Shown here piece by piece: positions 1-8,351 of a stretch of DNA of 64,000 nucleotides. Source of the stretch: Massilia timonae CCUG 45783. GTDB taxonomy: Bacteria; Pseudomonadota; Gammaproteobacteria; Burkholderiales; Burkholderiaceae_D. Both the position numbers and the translations under genes were made by a program. Location of the stretch: assembly GCF_000315425.1 (NCBI RefSeq), contig NZ_JH992922.1:1075922-1139921 (forward strand), written 5' to 3'. A model generated the notes under the pieces. The model searched no databases, was not told the origin of the DNA, and was given only the letters and a program-made list of their open reading frames with translations. Numbering within the stretch: position 1 is the first letter of the stretch; every line of letters starts with the position of its first letter.

Positions 1-564
1 GAATATCATACTCGCCTGTTACGTTAACGTAAACGTAAAGTGAAGTGGTCTACGACAGCCTCTTCAACCGGCGACAAGCCCGCCGCACCAGCACGGACGT
101 CACGCTGATGAGAATGACAATAAATGCATTCACCAAGAATAAATGTCTGGTTATTGAACAGGGTAGAAAACGGCGATTCTACGATTCTTAAAAGGCAGAA
201 AAGGAATGGGGCAGATTGATAAATGTTAAATGTGGTATTTACACCATAAGGTGGCCATCGAGTCGCCTTTGTTGTTATCCTCAAACAACGCACTACGTCA
301 TATCGCCACGGATGAAAAATAAAGATTTTTTTATGGCAATATGTGGTTGTTTTCTTTGCTGGATCTTATTGCCCGTTCAGCGCTCGCAAAGCCTTAGTGA
401 TGCTCCCAGCCAATCCAGAACAATGCGCTCGACAGGGGAGCAGACATGGTCCGGGTCGCGCCGCGGTCTGGGCGCCGAACAGGGGGGAATAACGGGAAGG
501 AGGTCGAGGAAATTCTGTCGCGTACAAAGTTCTGATGGCTGCCAATCATAGCTGGAGACAAACC
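1..564. other. Lower-GC stretch without a convincing gene
   Basis: This stretch is clearly poorer in GC than the rest of the window and has no open frame with normal codon use for this genome. Apart from the LiuR-type site at 19-39 I see only low-complexity A/T tracts, for example around 310-345, and no RNA gene. It probably starts as the promoter region of a gene lying to the left of the window and continues as spacer before the small secreted protein at 565. Confidence 0.5.
19..39. promoter_or_regulatory. LiuR-type operator (triple ACGT, palindromic)
   Basis: Positions 19-32 form a perfect 14-bp palindrome, TTACGTTAACGTAA, and a third ACGT follows at 33-36 with the same 6-bp period, ending in AAA. 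From memory this resembles the consensus for LiuR, the MerR-family regulator of leucine/isovalerate catabolism in proteobacteria. A LiuR-type gene lies at 946-1350 and has a related site in front of it. The site probably controls a leftward gene outside the window, for example liuA. Confidence 0.6.
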
Positions 565-774
565 ATGAAAACGCTATTGCTTATCCTATTGCTGTCAACG
601 AGTGCCACCTTTGCGTTCGCCAATACGGCGCATTACGAATTGAAGGTTTGGCAGAGCAATAATCAGAATCTCAAGAGTATCGGGAAATACGCGACATTGG
701 GTCAATGCCGGACGGCGCTCGCCGAATTCCGCAAGGCTAATTCAGGATGGGCGGGGGGATGCTTCAATATCTAG
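565..774 (+). CDS. Small secreted protein of unknown function
   Basis: This 69-aa protein is not one I recognise. Residues 1-19 form a clear signal peptide: Lys at position 2, a leucine-rich core and an A-F-A cleavage site. The mature part is about 50 residues with two cysteines (C48 and C66) that could form one disulfide. I chose the ATG at 565 because the signal peptide begins there and a GGAG-like ribosome site lies at 553-556; the upstream in-frame start at 535 would bury the signal peptide. Its surroundings are lower in GC than the genome, so it may be acquired. The function is unknown. Confidence 0.6.
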   Translation: MKTLLLILLLSTSATFAFANTAHYELKVWQSNNQNLKSIGKYATLGQCRTALAEFRKANSGWAGGCFNI

Positions 775-945
775 TTCACGAGATCGTTCCGACTCCTGGA
801 ACCGGAACCCTGAACAGCATGCATGCAATCCGCACGGCGTCGATCGCCATTGCGGATTGAATGTCTTCGTGCTGCGACAGTTGAGTTGATCAACCACTTT
901 TGATCGGCTGAATCACTGCAGGCCTTGCCGCGGACCAGGCGAATG

Positions 946-1350
946 TCACGCCGTGTCGCGCGCCGCCTCGTCCTCGCTCAGCAGGCGACGGCATTCTTCC
1001 TCGTGGGCCGAAATCTCTTCCAGCGCCATCTCGATGTCAGCGCGCTGCTGTTCCAGGGTCAGACGCTGCTGGGCCAGCACGCCCAGGAAGCGGTTGATCT
1101 GTGCCACGGTGTCCCTTGGCGACTCATACATGTCGACGATGCTCTTAATTTCGGACAGCGTCAGGCCGAGGCGCTTGCCGCGCAGGGTCAGTTTCAGGCG
1201 GGTGCGGTCGCGCGGGGTGTACACGCGGTTGCGTCCGCCCACGCCTTCGCGCTTGGGGCTGAGCAGGCCCTGGTCTTCATAAAAACGGATCGCCCTTGCG
1301 GTGATGTCGAATTCGCGCGCCAGTTCGGCAATGGTATAGGTAGTGGGCAT
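946..1350 (-). CDS. liuR: MerR-family transcriptional regulator, LiuR type
   Basis: This 134-aa protein has the MerR architecture. Residues about 5-75 are the winged helix-turn-helix with the typical start YTIAELAREFDITARAIRFY, and residues 80-125 are a coiled-coil dimerisation helix. There is no C-terminal cysteine effector site of the metal-sensing kind. The sequence is closest in my memory to LiuR/IVD-operon regulators, which control branched-chain amino acid (leucine/isovalerate) degradation. A LiuR-like site at 1418-1433 lies upstream of its start, suggesting autoregulation, and another at 19-39 may serve the target operon. It is divergent from the hydrolase at 1487. Confidence 0.8.
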   Translation of the reverse strand: MPTTYTIAELAREFDITARAIRFYEDQGLLSPKREGVGGRNRVYTPRDRTRLKLTLRGKRLGLTLSEIKSIVDMYESPRDTVAQINRFLGVLAQQRLTLEQQRADIEMALEEISAHEEECRRLLSEDEAARDTA

Positions 1351-1417
1351 GAGATTTAAGGCAATTGGGAAACGCTGGCGGAATCGCTTAGAATCGAAAA
1401 ATGATACCGTGATTGCC

Positions 1418-1433
1418 GTTTACGTTAACTGTC
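1418..1433. promoter_or_regulatory. Imperfect LiuR-type site in the liuR/hydrolase divergent promoter
   Basis: The sequence GTTTACGTTAACTGTC keeps one full arm and the centre of the palindrome seen at 19-32 (TTACGTTAAC) but has a degenerate second arm. It lies between the divergent starts of liuR (1350, minus) and the metallo-hydrolase (1487, plus), where it could regulate either gene. The match is by eye. Confidence 0.5.
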
Positions 1434-1486
1434 GGTTTCGCCACATTGTAGCGCGGTCCACCGACCCGGAAAATGAAAAGAATGCC

Positions 1487-2539
1487 ATGAATGCCCTCGA
1501 AGCCCAGCTGGATTATCCATTTGGCGACACCATCCCTGTTCCCGGCGCCGTGCACGAGGTCATGCCGGGCCTGCGCTGGGCGCGCATGCCGTTGCCGTTT
1601 GCGCTGGACCATGTCAATGTGTGGCTGCTGGAAGACGAACTCGAGGAGCGGCGCGGCTGGAGCCTGGTCGATACCGGCGCCAGCACCGACGCCACCCGCG
1701 CCGCCTGGGAACAGGTATTGGCCGGGGGGCTGGATGGCCGGCCGCTGCTGCGCCTGATCGCGACGCATTGTCATCCCGACCACGTCGGCCTGTCCGGCTG
1801 GCTGTGCACGCGTTTTGGGGCGCCGTTCTGGACCACCACCGGCGAGTTCGGCTTCATGCGCATGATGGCGGCGGCGCTGCCGGGCGTGGATGGGCCGTCG
1901 GCCATTCCCCATTTCGAACGCCACGGCCTGGTCGATGCGGCGATGCTGGACCAGATGCGCAGCCGCCGCAATTACTATCCTTCGCTGGTGCCGTCGGTGC
2001 CGCAAGCCTATACCCGGCTGCAGGATGGGCAGGTCGTCACGATCGGCGGCCAGGCGTGGCGCGTGATCACCGGCTTCGGCCACTCGCCGGAACATGCTTC
2101 GCTCTACTGCGCGGCGCTGAACGTGCTGGTCTCGGGCGATATGGTGTTGCCGCGGATCTCGACCAATGTCTCGGTATTCGCGGTCGAGCCCGAGGGCAAT
2201 CCGCTCCAGCTCTATCTCGACTCACTGTCGAAATTCGCCGACCTGCCCGAGGACGTGCTGGTGCTGCCGTCGCACGGCAAGCCCTTCCGCGGCCTGCATA
2301 CCCGCATCGCCCAGCTGCGCGAGCACCACACGGCGCGCCTGGCCGAGGTGATCGCGGCCTGCGCCGCGCCACGCTCGGCGACCGACATCGTGCCGATCAT
2401 GTTCCGGAGGCCGCTCGACGCGCACCAGCTCAGCTTTGCGCTGGGCGAGGCGCTGGCCCACCTGCACAAGCTGTGGCGCGACGGTCGCCTACGCCGCATG
2501 ATTGGTCACGACGGCGTAGTGAGATTTCAACAAATCTAA
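1487..2539 (+). CDS. Metallo-beta-lactamase-fold hydrolase
   Basis: The 350-aa protein has the metal-binding signature H-C-H-P-D-H at residues 94-99 and later family landmarks, GHSPEH and SGDMVLP, followed by SHGKPF, so it should bind two metal ions and hydrolyse an ester, thioester or similar bond. It has no signal peptide and is probably cytoplasmic. The C-terminal about 90 residues look like the winged-helix tail found in glyoxalase II/LACTB2-like members. I chose the ATG at 1487 because the longer frame from 1343 overlaps the divergent liuR start and lacks family similarity. The substrate is unknown; the position next to liuR suggests acyl-CoA or organic-acid metabolism. Confidence 0.8.
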   Translation: MNALEAQLDYPFGDTIPVPGAVHEVMPGLRWARMPLPFALDHVNVWLLEDELEERRGWSLVDTGASTDATRAAWEQVLAGGLDGRPLLRLIATHCHPDHVGLSGWLCTRFGAPFWTTTGEFGFMRMMAAALPGVDGPSAIPHFERHGLVDAAMLDQMRSRRNYYPSLVPSVPQAYTRLQDGQVVTIGGQAWRVITGFGHSPEHASLYCAALNVLVSGDMVLPRISTNVSVFAVEPEGNPLQLYLDSLSKFADLPEDVLVLPSHGKPFRGLHTRIAQLREHHTARLAEVIAACAAPRSATDIVPIMFRRPLDAHQLSFALGEALAHLHKLWRDGRLRRMIGHDGVVRFQQI

Positions 2540-2544
2540 CATTT

Positions 2545-2573
2545 AAATTGTAACCATTGGATACAATTTTTTT
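2545..2573 (+). terminator. AT-rich hairpin with T-tail after the hydrolase
   Basis: An 8-bp perfect stem (2545-2552 with 2562-2569), a 9-nt loop and a run of seven T up to 2573 follow the stop codon of the hydrolase by 5 nt. The stem is weak (AT-rich), so termination may be partial. Confidence 0.5.
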
Positions 2574-2817
2574 GGTACGTGCATTCCAGTCATCCTGTCT
2601 AAGTAATGGTGCGTAGACTTATTCATTTCGAATAATAGAAAATTTTGTGGAAATCCTACTTGGCTGTATTGCTGTTGGGTATTAGTTGCACTGAGCGTAA
2701 AAACTCTTAAAAAACCACATCATTGTTACATTTTAGTTGTATGATTTGGACCCCATGGCTTCTCATCCGCAAGGGATGGAGAAGCCGCCCGTCCAGTCTC
2801 AACAACCCAGTATCACG

Positions 2818-3237
2818 ATGAATTCAACGAATGAACGGGAGAGCTTCAGTGAGCGACTGCAGCAGGCCCTGAAGAACGCACACTACTCGCCCGACAGTCC
2901 GACCCGCCTTGCCCGAGAATTTAATATCCGCTTCGAAGGCCGTCCGATCACGGTTCACGCGGCCCGTAAATGGCTGGTAGGCGAAGCCATTCCCACCCAG
3001 GAAAAGCTGCGCATGATCGCCCAGTGGCTGGGCGTGCCGGCCGACTGGCTGCGCTTCGGCGGCGCCGAGCAGGCCGCCAGCCTTGACGCCGCCAACGGTG
3101 GTGGCGCTCGCTTCGAATCGGCCGACGTCAAACTGATCGCCGACCTGCAGCGCCTGGATGAACACCACCGCCAGCTGGCGCGCGAGTTCATCCGCATGCT
3201 GGTGCGCATGAACCACCAGAAAGCGGAAGCAAAGTAA
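2818..3237 (+). CDS. Helix-turn-helix protein, Cro/CI-like (XRE)
   Basis: A probable DNA-binding regulator of 139 aa. Residues about 8-75 resemble a lambda-repressor-like helix-turn-helix (PTRLAREFNIRF...VHAARKWLVGEAIP...LRMIAQWLGV), and the C-terminal helix may dimerise. I have seen homologues in Oxalobacteraceae that start near MNSTNERESFSERL, so I use the ATG at 2818. The same frame is open upstream with an ATG at 2755 and a TTG at 2737, and no start has a clear ribosome site, so the N-terminus may be up to 27 residues longer. It stands alone after a 278-bp AT-rich gap. Target genes are unknown. Confidence 0.7.
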   Translation: MNSTNERESFSERLQQALKNAHYSPDSPTRLAREFNIRFEGRPITVHAARKWLVGEAIPTQEKLRMIAQWLGVPADWLRFGGAEQAASLDAANGGGARFESADVKLIADLQRLDEHHRQLAREFIRMLVRMNHQKAEAK

Positions 3238-3264
3238 GCCTGCCCCGCAGGGGCTTGCACTTTT
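3236..3264 (+). terminator. Hairpin overlapping the stop of the HTH gene
   Basis: CCTGC-CCC-GCAGG (3239-3251) with additional outer pairing (AAG with CTT) is followed by TTTT at 3261-3264. It overlaps the TAA stop. It is a plausible Rho-independent terminator with a short T-run. Confidence 0.4.
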
Positions 3265-3364
3265 CGTCATGCCGGGCCGCACAAACGGCCGCAGCTGGGT
3301 CATAATCTGTTCAGGTGGCAGCATGTCCGCCACCGCCCCAGGTCTACCCAGGAGCAGCTGACGC

Positions 3365-3535
3365 ATGCGAAACAACTACGCCAATACCGCCCAGCTCAAG
3401 GATTTGATGACGGCGCCCCCCATGACGGCAGCGCGTCATGCCGAGGTCATGCGAGAACGCAATGCCCGGCGCCGAATGCTTGAAGAGGCGCGCGAGTTGA
3501 AGAAGTCCCAAGACAAGTACGACGACAAACGCTGA
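3365..3535 (+). CDS. Small basic protein, 56 aa, unknown function
   Basis: This short frame is supported by a good ribosome site (AGGAG at 3350-3354, ten bases before the ATG) and by composition. The product is highly charged: the C-terminal half is a predicted amphipathic helix rich in Arg, Glu and Lys (around MRERNARRRMLEEARELKKS), with a K/D-rich tail. There is no signal peptide or membrane segment. It sits between the HTH gene and ubiX and converges with ubiX; the shared palindrome at 3532-3570 includes both stop codons. I do not recognise a family. Confidence 0.6.
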   Translation: MRNNYANTAQLKDLMTAPPMTAARHAEVMRERNARRRMLEEARELKKSQDKYDDKR

Positions 3536-3570
3536 ACGCGTGCGCCGGCAGGACGCTGGCGCGCGTTCAG
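3532..3570. terminator. Palindrome shared by two convergent stop codons
   Basis: The arms CTGAACGCG...GCGCC (3532-3546) and GGCGCGCGTTCAG (3558-3570) pair with one 2-nt bulge. The TGA of the 56-aa ORF (3533-3535) lies in one arm and the TGA of ubiX (3567-3569, minus strand) in the other. It probably stops transcription from both sides, although neither side has a long T-run. Confidence 0.5.
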
Positions 3571-4160
3571 GCGTCTTGTTCGCCCTTCATGCCGCCCCAG
3601 CGGGCGGCCTGGGCATTCTCTATCCCTAATAAATCCACGACACGGTCCACCGTGTGCTCGACCATGTCCGCGATCGTCGCCGGCCGATGATAGAAGCTGG
3701 GCAGGGGAGGGAAGACGATGCCGCCCATTTCGGTCACGGCCGTCATATTGCGCAAGTGGGCCAGGTTGAAGGGCGTTTCGCGCACCATCAGGACCAGGCG
3801 CCGGCGTTCCTTGAGGATCACGTCGGCCGCGCGTGTCACAAGGTTGTCAGAAAAACCATGCGCGACCGCTGCCAGCGTTTTCATCGAACAGGGGGCGATC
3901 ACCATGCCGTCCGCTTGGTACGAGCCGCTGGCGATCGAGGCGCCGACGTCGCGGTTGCGGTGGACGACGTGGGCCAGCGCTTCGGCGTCGCGCCGCTGCA
4001 GGCCGAGTTCCTGGTGCAGGGTGAGGGAGGCGGCGTCGGAAACGACCAGGTGGGTCTCGACGCCCGGGGCGCCGTGCAGCCGCCGCAGCAGCTGCACGCC
4101 GTAGGTCGCGCCGGTCGCGCCGGTGATGGCGATGATAATCCGGCGCGGACGTTCGGCCAT
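3567..4160 (-). CDS. ubiX: Flavin prenyltransferase UbiX
   Basis: UbiX joins a dimethylallyl group to FMN to make prenylated FMN, the cofactor of UbiD-type decarboxylases in ubiquinone synthesis. The 197-aa length is normal. Family landmarks are visible: the Rossmann-like start IIIAITGATGATYGVQLL, the APCSMKTLA segment near residues 90-98, and the RETPFNLAHLRNM motif that binds phosphate/prenyl donor. It is followed upstream on the same strand by grxD with a 4-nt gap (4161-4164), so the two are probably co-transcribed. No ubiD lies in the window. Confidence 0.95.
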   Translation of the reverse strand: MAERPRRIIIAITGATGATYGVQLLRRLHGAPGVETHLVVSDAASLTLHQELGLQRRDAEALAHVVHRNRDVGASIASGSYQADGMVIAPCSMKTLAAVAHGFSDNLVTRAADVILKERRRLVLMVRETPFNLAHLRNMTAVTEMGGIVFPPLPSFYHRPATIADMVEHTVDRVVDLLGIENAQAARWGGMKGEQDA

Positions 4161-4164
4161 GCGC

Positions 4165-4479
4165 TCAGCCGTTCTTCAGCAAGGTCTGCAGTTCGCCGGA
4201 TTCGTACATCTCGTTCATGATGTCGGTGCCGCCGATGAACTCGCCCTTCACGTACAGCTGGGGAATGGTCGGCCAGTTCGAATAGTCCTTGATGCCCTGG
4301 CGAACTTCGGCGTCGTCCAGCACATTGACGGTGGCAACGTTGTCAACACCGCAGGCTTTCAGGATCTGGATGGCGCGGCCCGAGAAGCCGCACTGCGGGA
4401 ACTGGGCGGTGCCCTTCATGAACAGCACGACCGGGGTGGAGGTCACGGTTTCTTTGATCCAGGTTTGCACGTCGCTCAT
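4165..4479 (-). CDS. grxD: Monothiol glutaredoxin (Grx4/GrxD family)
   Basis: This 104-aa protein carries the monothiol CGFS motif at residues 30-33, preceded by the MKGT glutathione-binding segment and followed by the WPTIPQLYV and GGTDI motifs. Such proteins bind a glutathione-coordinated [2Fe-2S] cluster with BolA partners and help in iron-sulfur assembly and iron sensing. I chose the start at 4479 because family members begin near this M-S-D-V-Q; the frame extends upstream without similarity. A BolA-type partner (ibaG) occurs at 28805 in this window. It probably forms an operon with ubiX. Confidence 0.93.
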   Translation of the reverse strand: MSDVQTWIKETVTSTPVVLFMKGTAQFPQCGFSGRAIQILKACGVDNVATVNVLDDAEVRQGIKDYSNWPTIPQLYVKGEFIGGTDIMNEMYESGELQTLLKNG

Positions 4480-4529
4480 TTGATTTTGCCTTTGAAGAAA
4501 AGGAATAAGTAGATGGCGACATTCTATAA

Positions 4530-4558
4530 CGACTTGGCCGACAAAGTTGGCCAAGTCG
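4530..4558. repeat. Perfect 10-bp inverted repeat in a divergent intergenic region
   Basis: CGACTTGGCC (4530-4539) and GGCCAAGTCG (4549-4558) are exact reverse complements around a 9-nt loop. It lies between divergent genes grxD and the membrane protein at 4650. It may be an operator or an RNA hairpin in the leader of either transcript. Confidence 0.6.
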
Positions 4559-4649
4559 CCCCCACGCAGGTGGGGGCCAAGTTCATATCGCCGTCGACCG
4601 TCGGTGGTCTGCGGTATCATCGACCAGTTAAAGATTACCTAGAAACACG

Positions 4650-4961
4650 ATGAAGACGTTTGCTACCTTGCCTCCAGTGGCCATGTGGGTGTTCGCGGCC
4701 GTGCTGGGGCTGCCTGCCTTGTTCGATATCGCCAGCGCCCTCTCGCGTGGCTGGTTCGCCGGCATCTTCTTCGCGCTCGGGCCGCTGATGATGGCGCTGT
4801 ACCTGGCCTGGTGCGCATTGCAGCGCCGGGCCGGCCGCACGGCGCTGCTGGCGTCGCCGCGCGTCACCCTGATCGGCTACATCTGCTTCGGCGCCTTCGT
4901 CGGCAGCTTCCTGGTGAAGATCATGACGCAGGGCGCGACCCTGAGACTGCCCGGGATGTGA
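4650..4961 (+). CDS. Small membrane protein, first of a tandem pair
   Basis: The 103-aa protein has three probable membrane segments (residues about 10-30, 37-57 and 72-92) separated by short Arg-rich loops, and nothing catalytic. Its pattern (M-W-V-F-A-A-V-L-G-L-P-A-L-F-D-I ... P-R-V-T-L-I-G-Y-x-C-F) matches the protein at 5024 in length, segment order and several positions, so the two look like diverged tandem duplicates. No family is recognised. Ribosome-site evidence is weak for this start, but the frame is open only from here. Confidence 0.7.
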   Translation: MKTFATLPPVAMWVFAAVLGLPALFDIASALSRGWFAGIFFALGPLMMALYLAWCALQRRAGRTALLASPRVTLIGYICFGAFVGSFLVKIMTQGATLRLPGM

Positions 4962-5023
4962 CGGTATGCGGCCGGCATTGCGGTATGATCGCCCGGTTTG
5001 TCATTCAGATTATTGGAGTAACG

Positions 5024-5308
5024 ATGCAGCAACCCCGCCCGCGCGTACCATCGCCGAACATGAACTTCGTGATCGCCGCCCTGCTGGGCATTCCCGGCCT
5101 GCTGAACATTTATAGCGGCGTCACACGCTCCAGCGTGGGCGACATCCTGTCCGGCGTGGCGGCCCTGGTGTATGCCGTGCTGCTGGTGCGCGACGCCGTG
5201 CACATCAAGAAGACCGGCCTGCCGGCCATCCCGCAGGCGCGCATGCTCCTGATCGGTTTCGGCTGCCTGACGGTCTACCTGATCGGCATGTTCATGAAGC
5301 ACGCCTGA
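5024..5308 (+). CDS. Small membrane protein, second of a tandem pair
   Basis: This 94-aa protein also shows three hydrophobic segments (residues about 12-30, 36-55 and 70-90) and the same motif order as its neighbour (FVIAALLGIPGLLNI ... ARMLLIGFGCLTVYLIG). I take the ATG at 5024 because GGAG at 5015-5018 lies six bases upstream and the similarity to the neighbour begins there. The 62-bp gap suggests co-transcription. Function unknown. Confidence 0.72.
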   Translation: MQQPRPRVPSPNMNFVIAALLGIPGLLNIYSGVTRSSVGDILSGVAALVYAVLLVRDAVHIKKTGLPAIPQARMLLIGFGCLTVYLIGMFMKHA

Positions 5309-5317
5309 GATGAGCGC

Positions 5318-5764
5318 TCACAGCCGCCTGCCCAGGCAGATCGACACGGCGCGGCCGACGTAGCGGCCATAAGGCGGCACTTCCACGTAACCGTGCCGTT
5401 CATAGAAGTCGACCGCGCGCACGTTCACGCGCCGCGTCGACAGCGATAACCGGCGGTAGCCGCAGGCAGCGGCATGCCGTTCCAGCTCGGCCAGAATGGG
5501 CGCGCCGGCGCCGCTGCCGGCACGCGCATACATCCGCTTGATTTCACCCACCTCGCCTTCGAGCGATCGCAGCGCGCCGCAGCCGACCGCGACGCCTTGC
5601 GCGTCATAGGCGATCACGAAGACCGCGCCGGCCCCACGGCAATCCTGCGGATCGAACGACGAGGCGCCGCTGTCGCCCGTGATGGCGGCCAGCGCCGCGT
5701 CGAGCTCGGCGATCAGCTGCCTTGCATCGGGGCTGTCCGGATCGACGCTGGCCAGCCGCGGCAT
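5318..5764 (-). CDS. GNAT-family N-acetyltransferase
   Basis: A 148-aa acetyltransferase of the GNAT fold, which transfers acetyl from acetyl-CoA to an amine. Visible features are the strand AVFVIAYDAQGVAVGCGALR, the residues around GEIKRMYA (acetyl-CoA-binding A-region is at MYARAGSGAGAPILAELE), and the C-terminal motif NVRAVDFYERHGYVEV. The start at 5764 lies four bases after the stop codon of tex, so translation is probably coupled to tex. The substrate cannot be told from sequence. Confidence 0.85.
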   Translation of the reverse strand: MPRLASVDPDSPDARQLIAELDAALAAITGDSGASSFDPQDCRGAGAVFVIAYDAQGVAVGCGALRSLEGEVGEIKRMYARAGSGAGAPILAELERHAAACGYRRLSLSTRRVNVRAVDFYERHGYVEVPPYGRYVGRAVSICLGRRL

Positions 5765-5768
5765 CCGC

Positions 5769-8123
<2,355 letters not shown>

Positions 8124-8233
8124 GTGAATCGTTGTATCGAAGATCAAGCGGCCAATGATACGCGCTCATCGACGATGCGCCAGTCTTGACAGCGTGTCGC
8201 GGACATGAGAGAACAACCGGTTGACGAGAAAGC

Positions 8234-8248
8234 GTGCGCACTGCGCAC
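8234..8248. promoter_or_regulatory. 15-bp palindrome upstream of the SNF2 helicase
   Basis: GTGCGCA-C-TGCGCAC is a perfect palindrome with 7-bp arms in the 228-bp divergent region between tex (8123, minus) and the helicase (8352, plus). It could be a dimeric-regulator operator; no protein is assigned. Confidence 0.4.
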
Positions 8249-8351
8249 GGATGAGATTTGTCCGCTACGTGCGATTCCGAACAAAACGGAAGTGATCGTA
8301 TGCGAGATAATGCCGTTTATTGCCTTTTTTGATACGAAGCCACGAGACCCA

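Noticed and set aside
216..551. 111-codon open frame on the plus strand
   Set aside because: Codon use and composition are not like a gene here, there is no ribosome site at its start and it ends inside the leader of the small secreted protein.
2724..2745. TTGTTA and TATGAT as a promoter for the HTH gene
   Set aside because: The spacer is only 10 bp.
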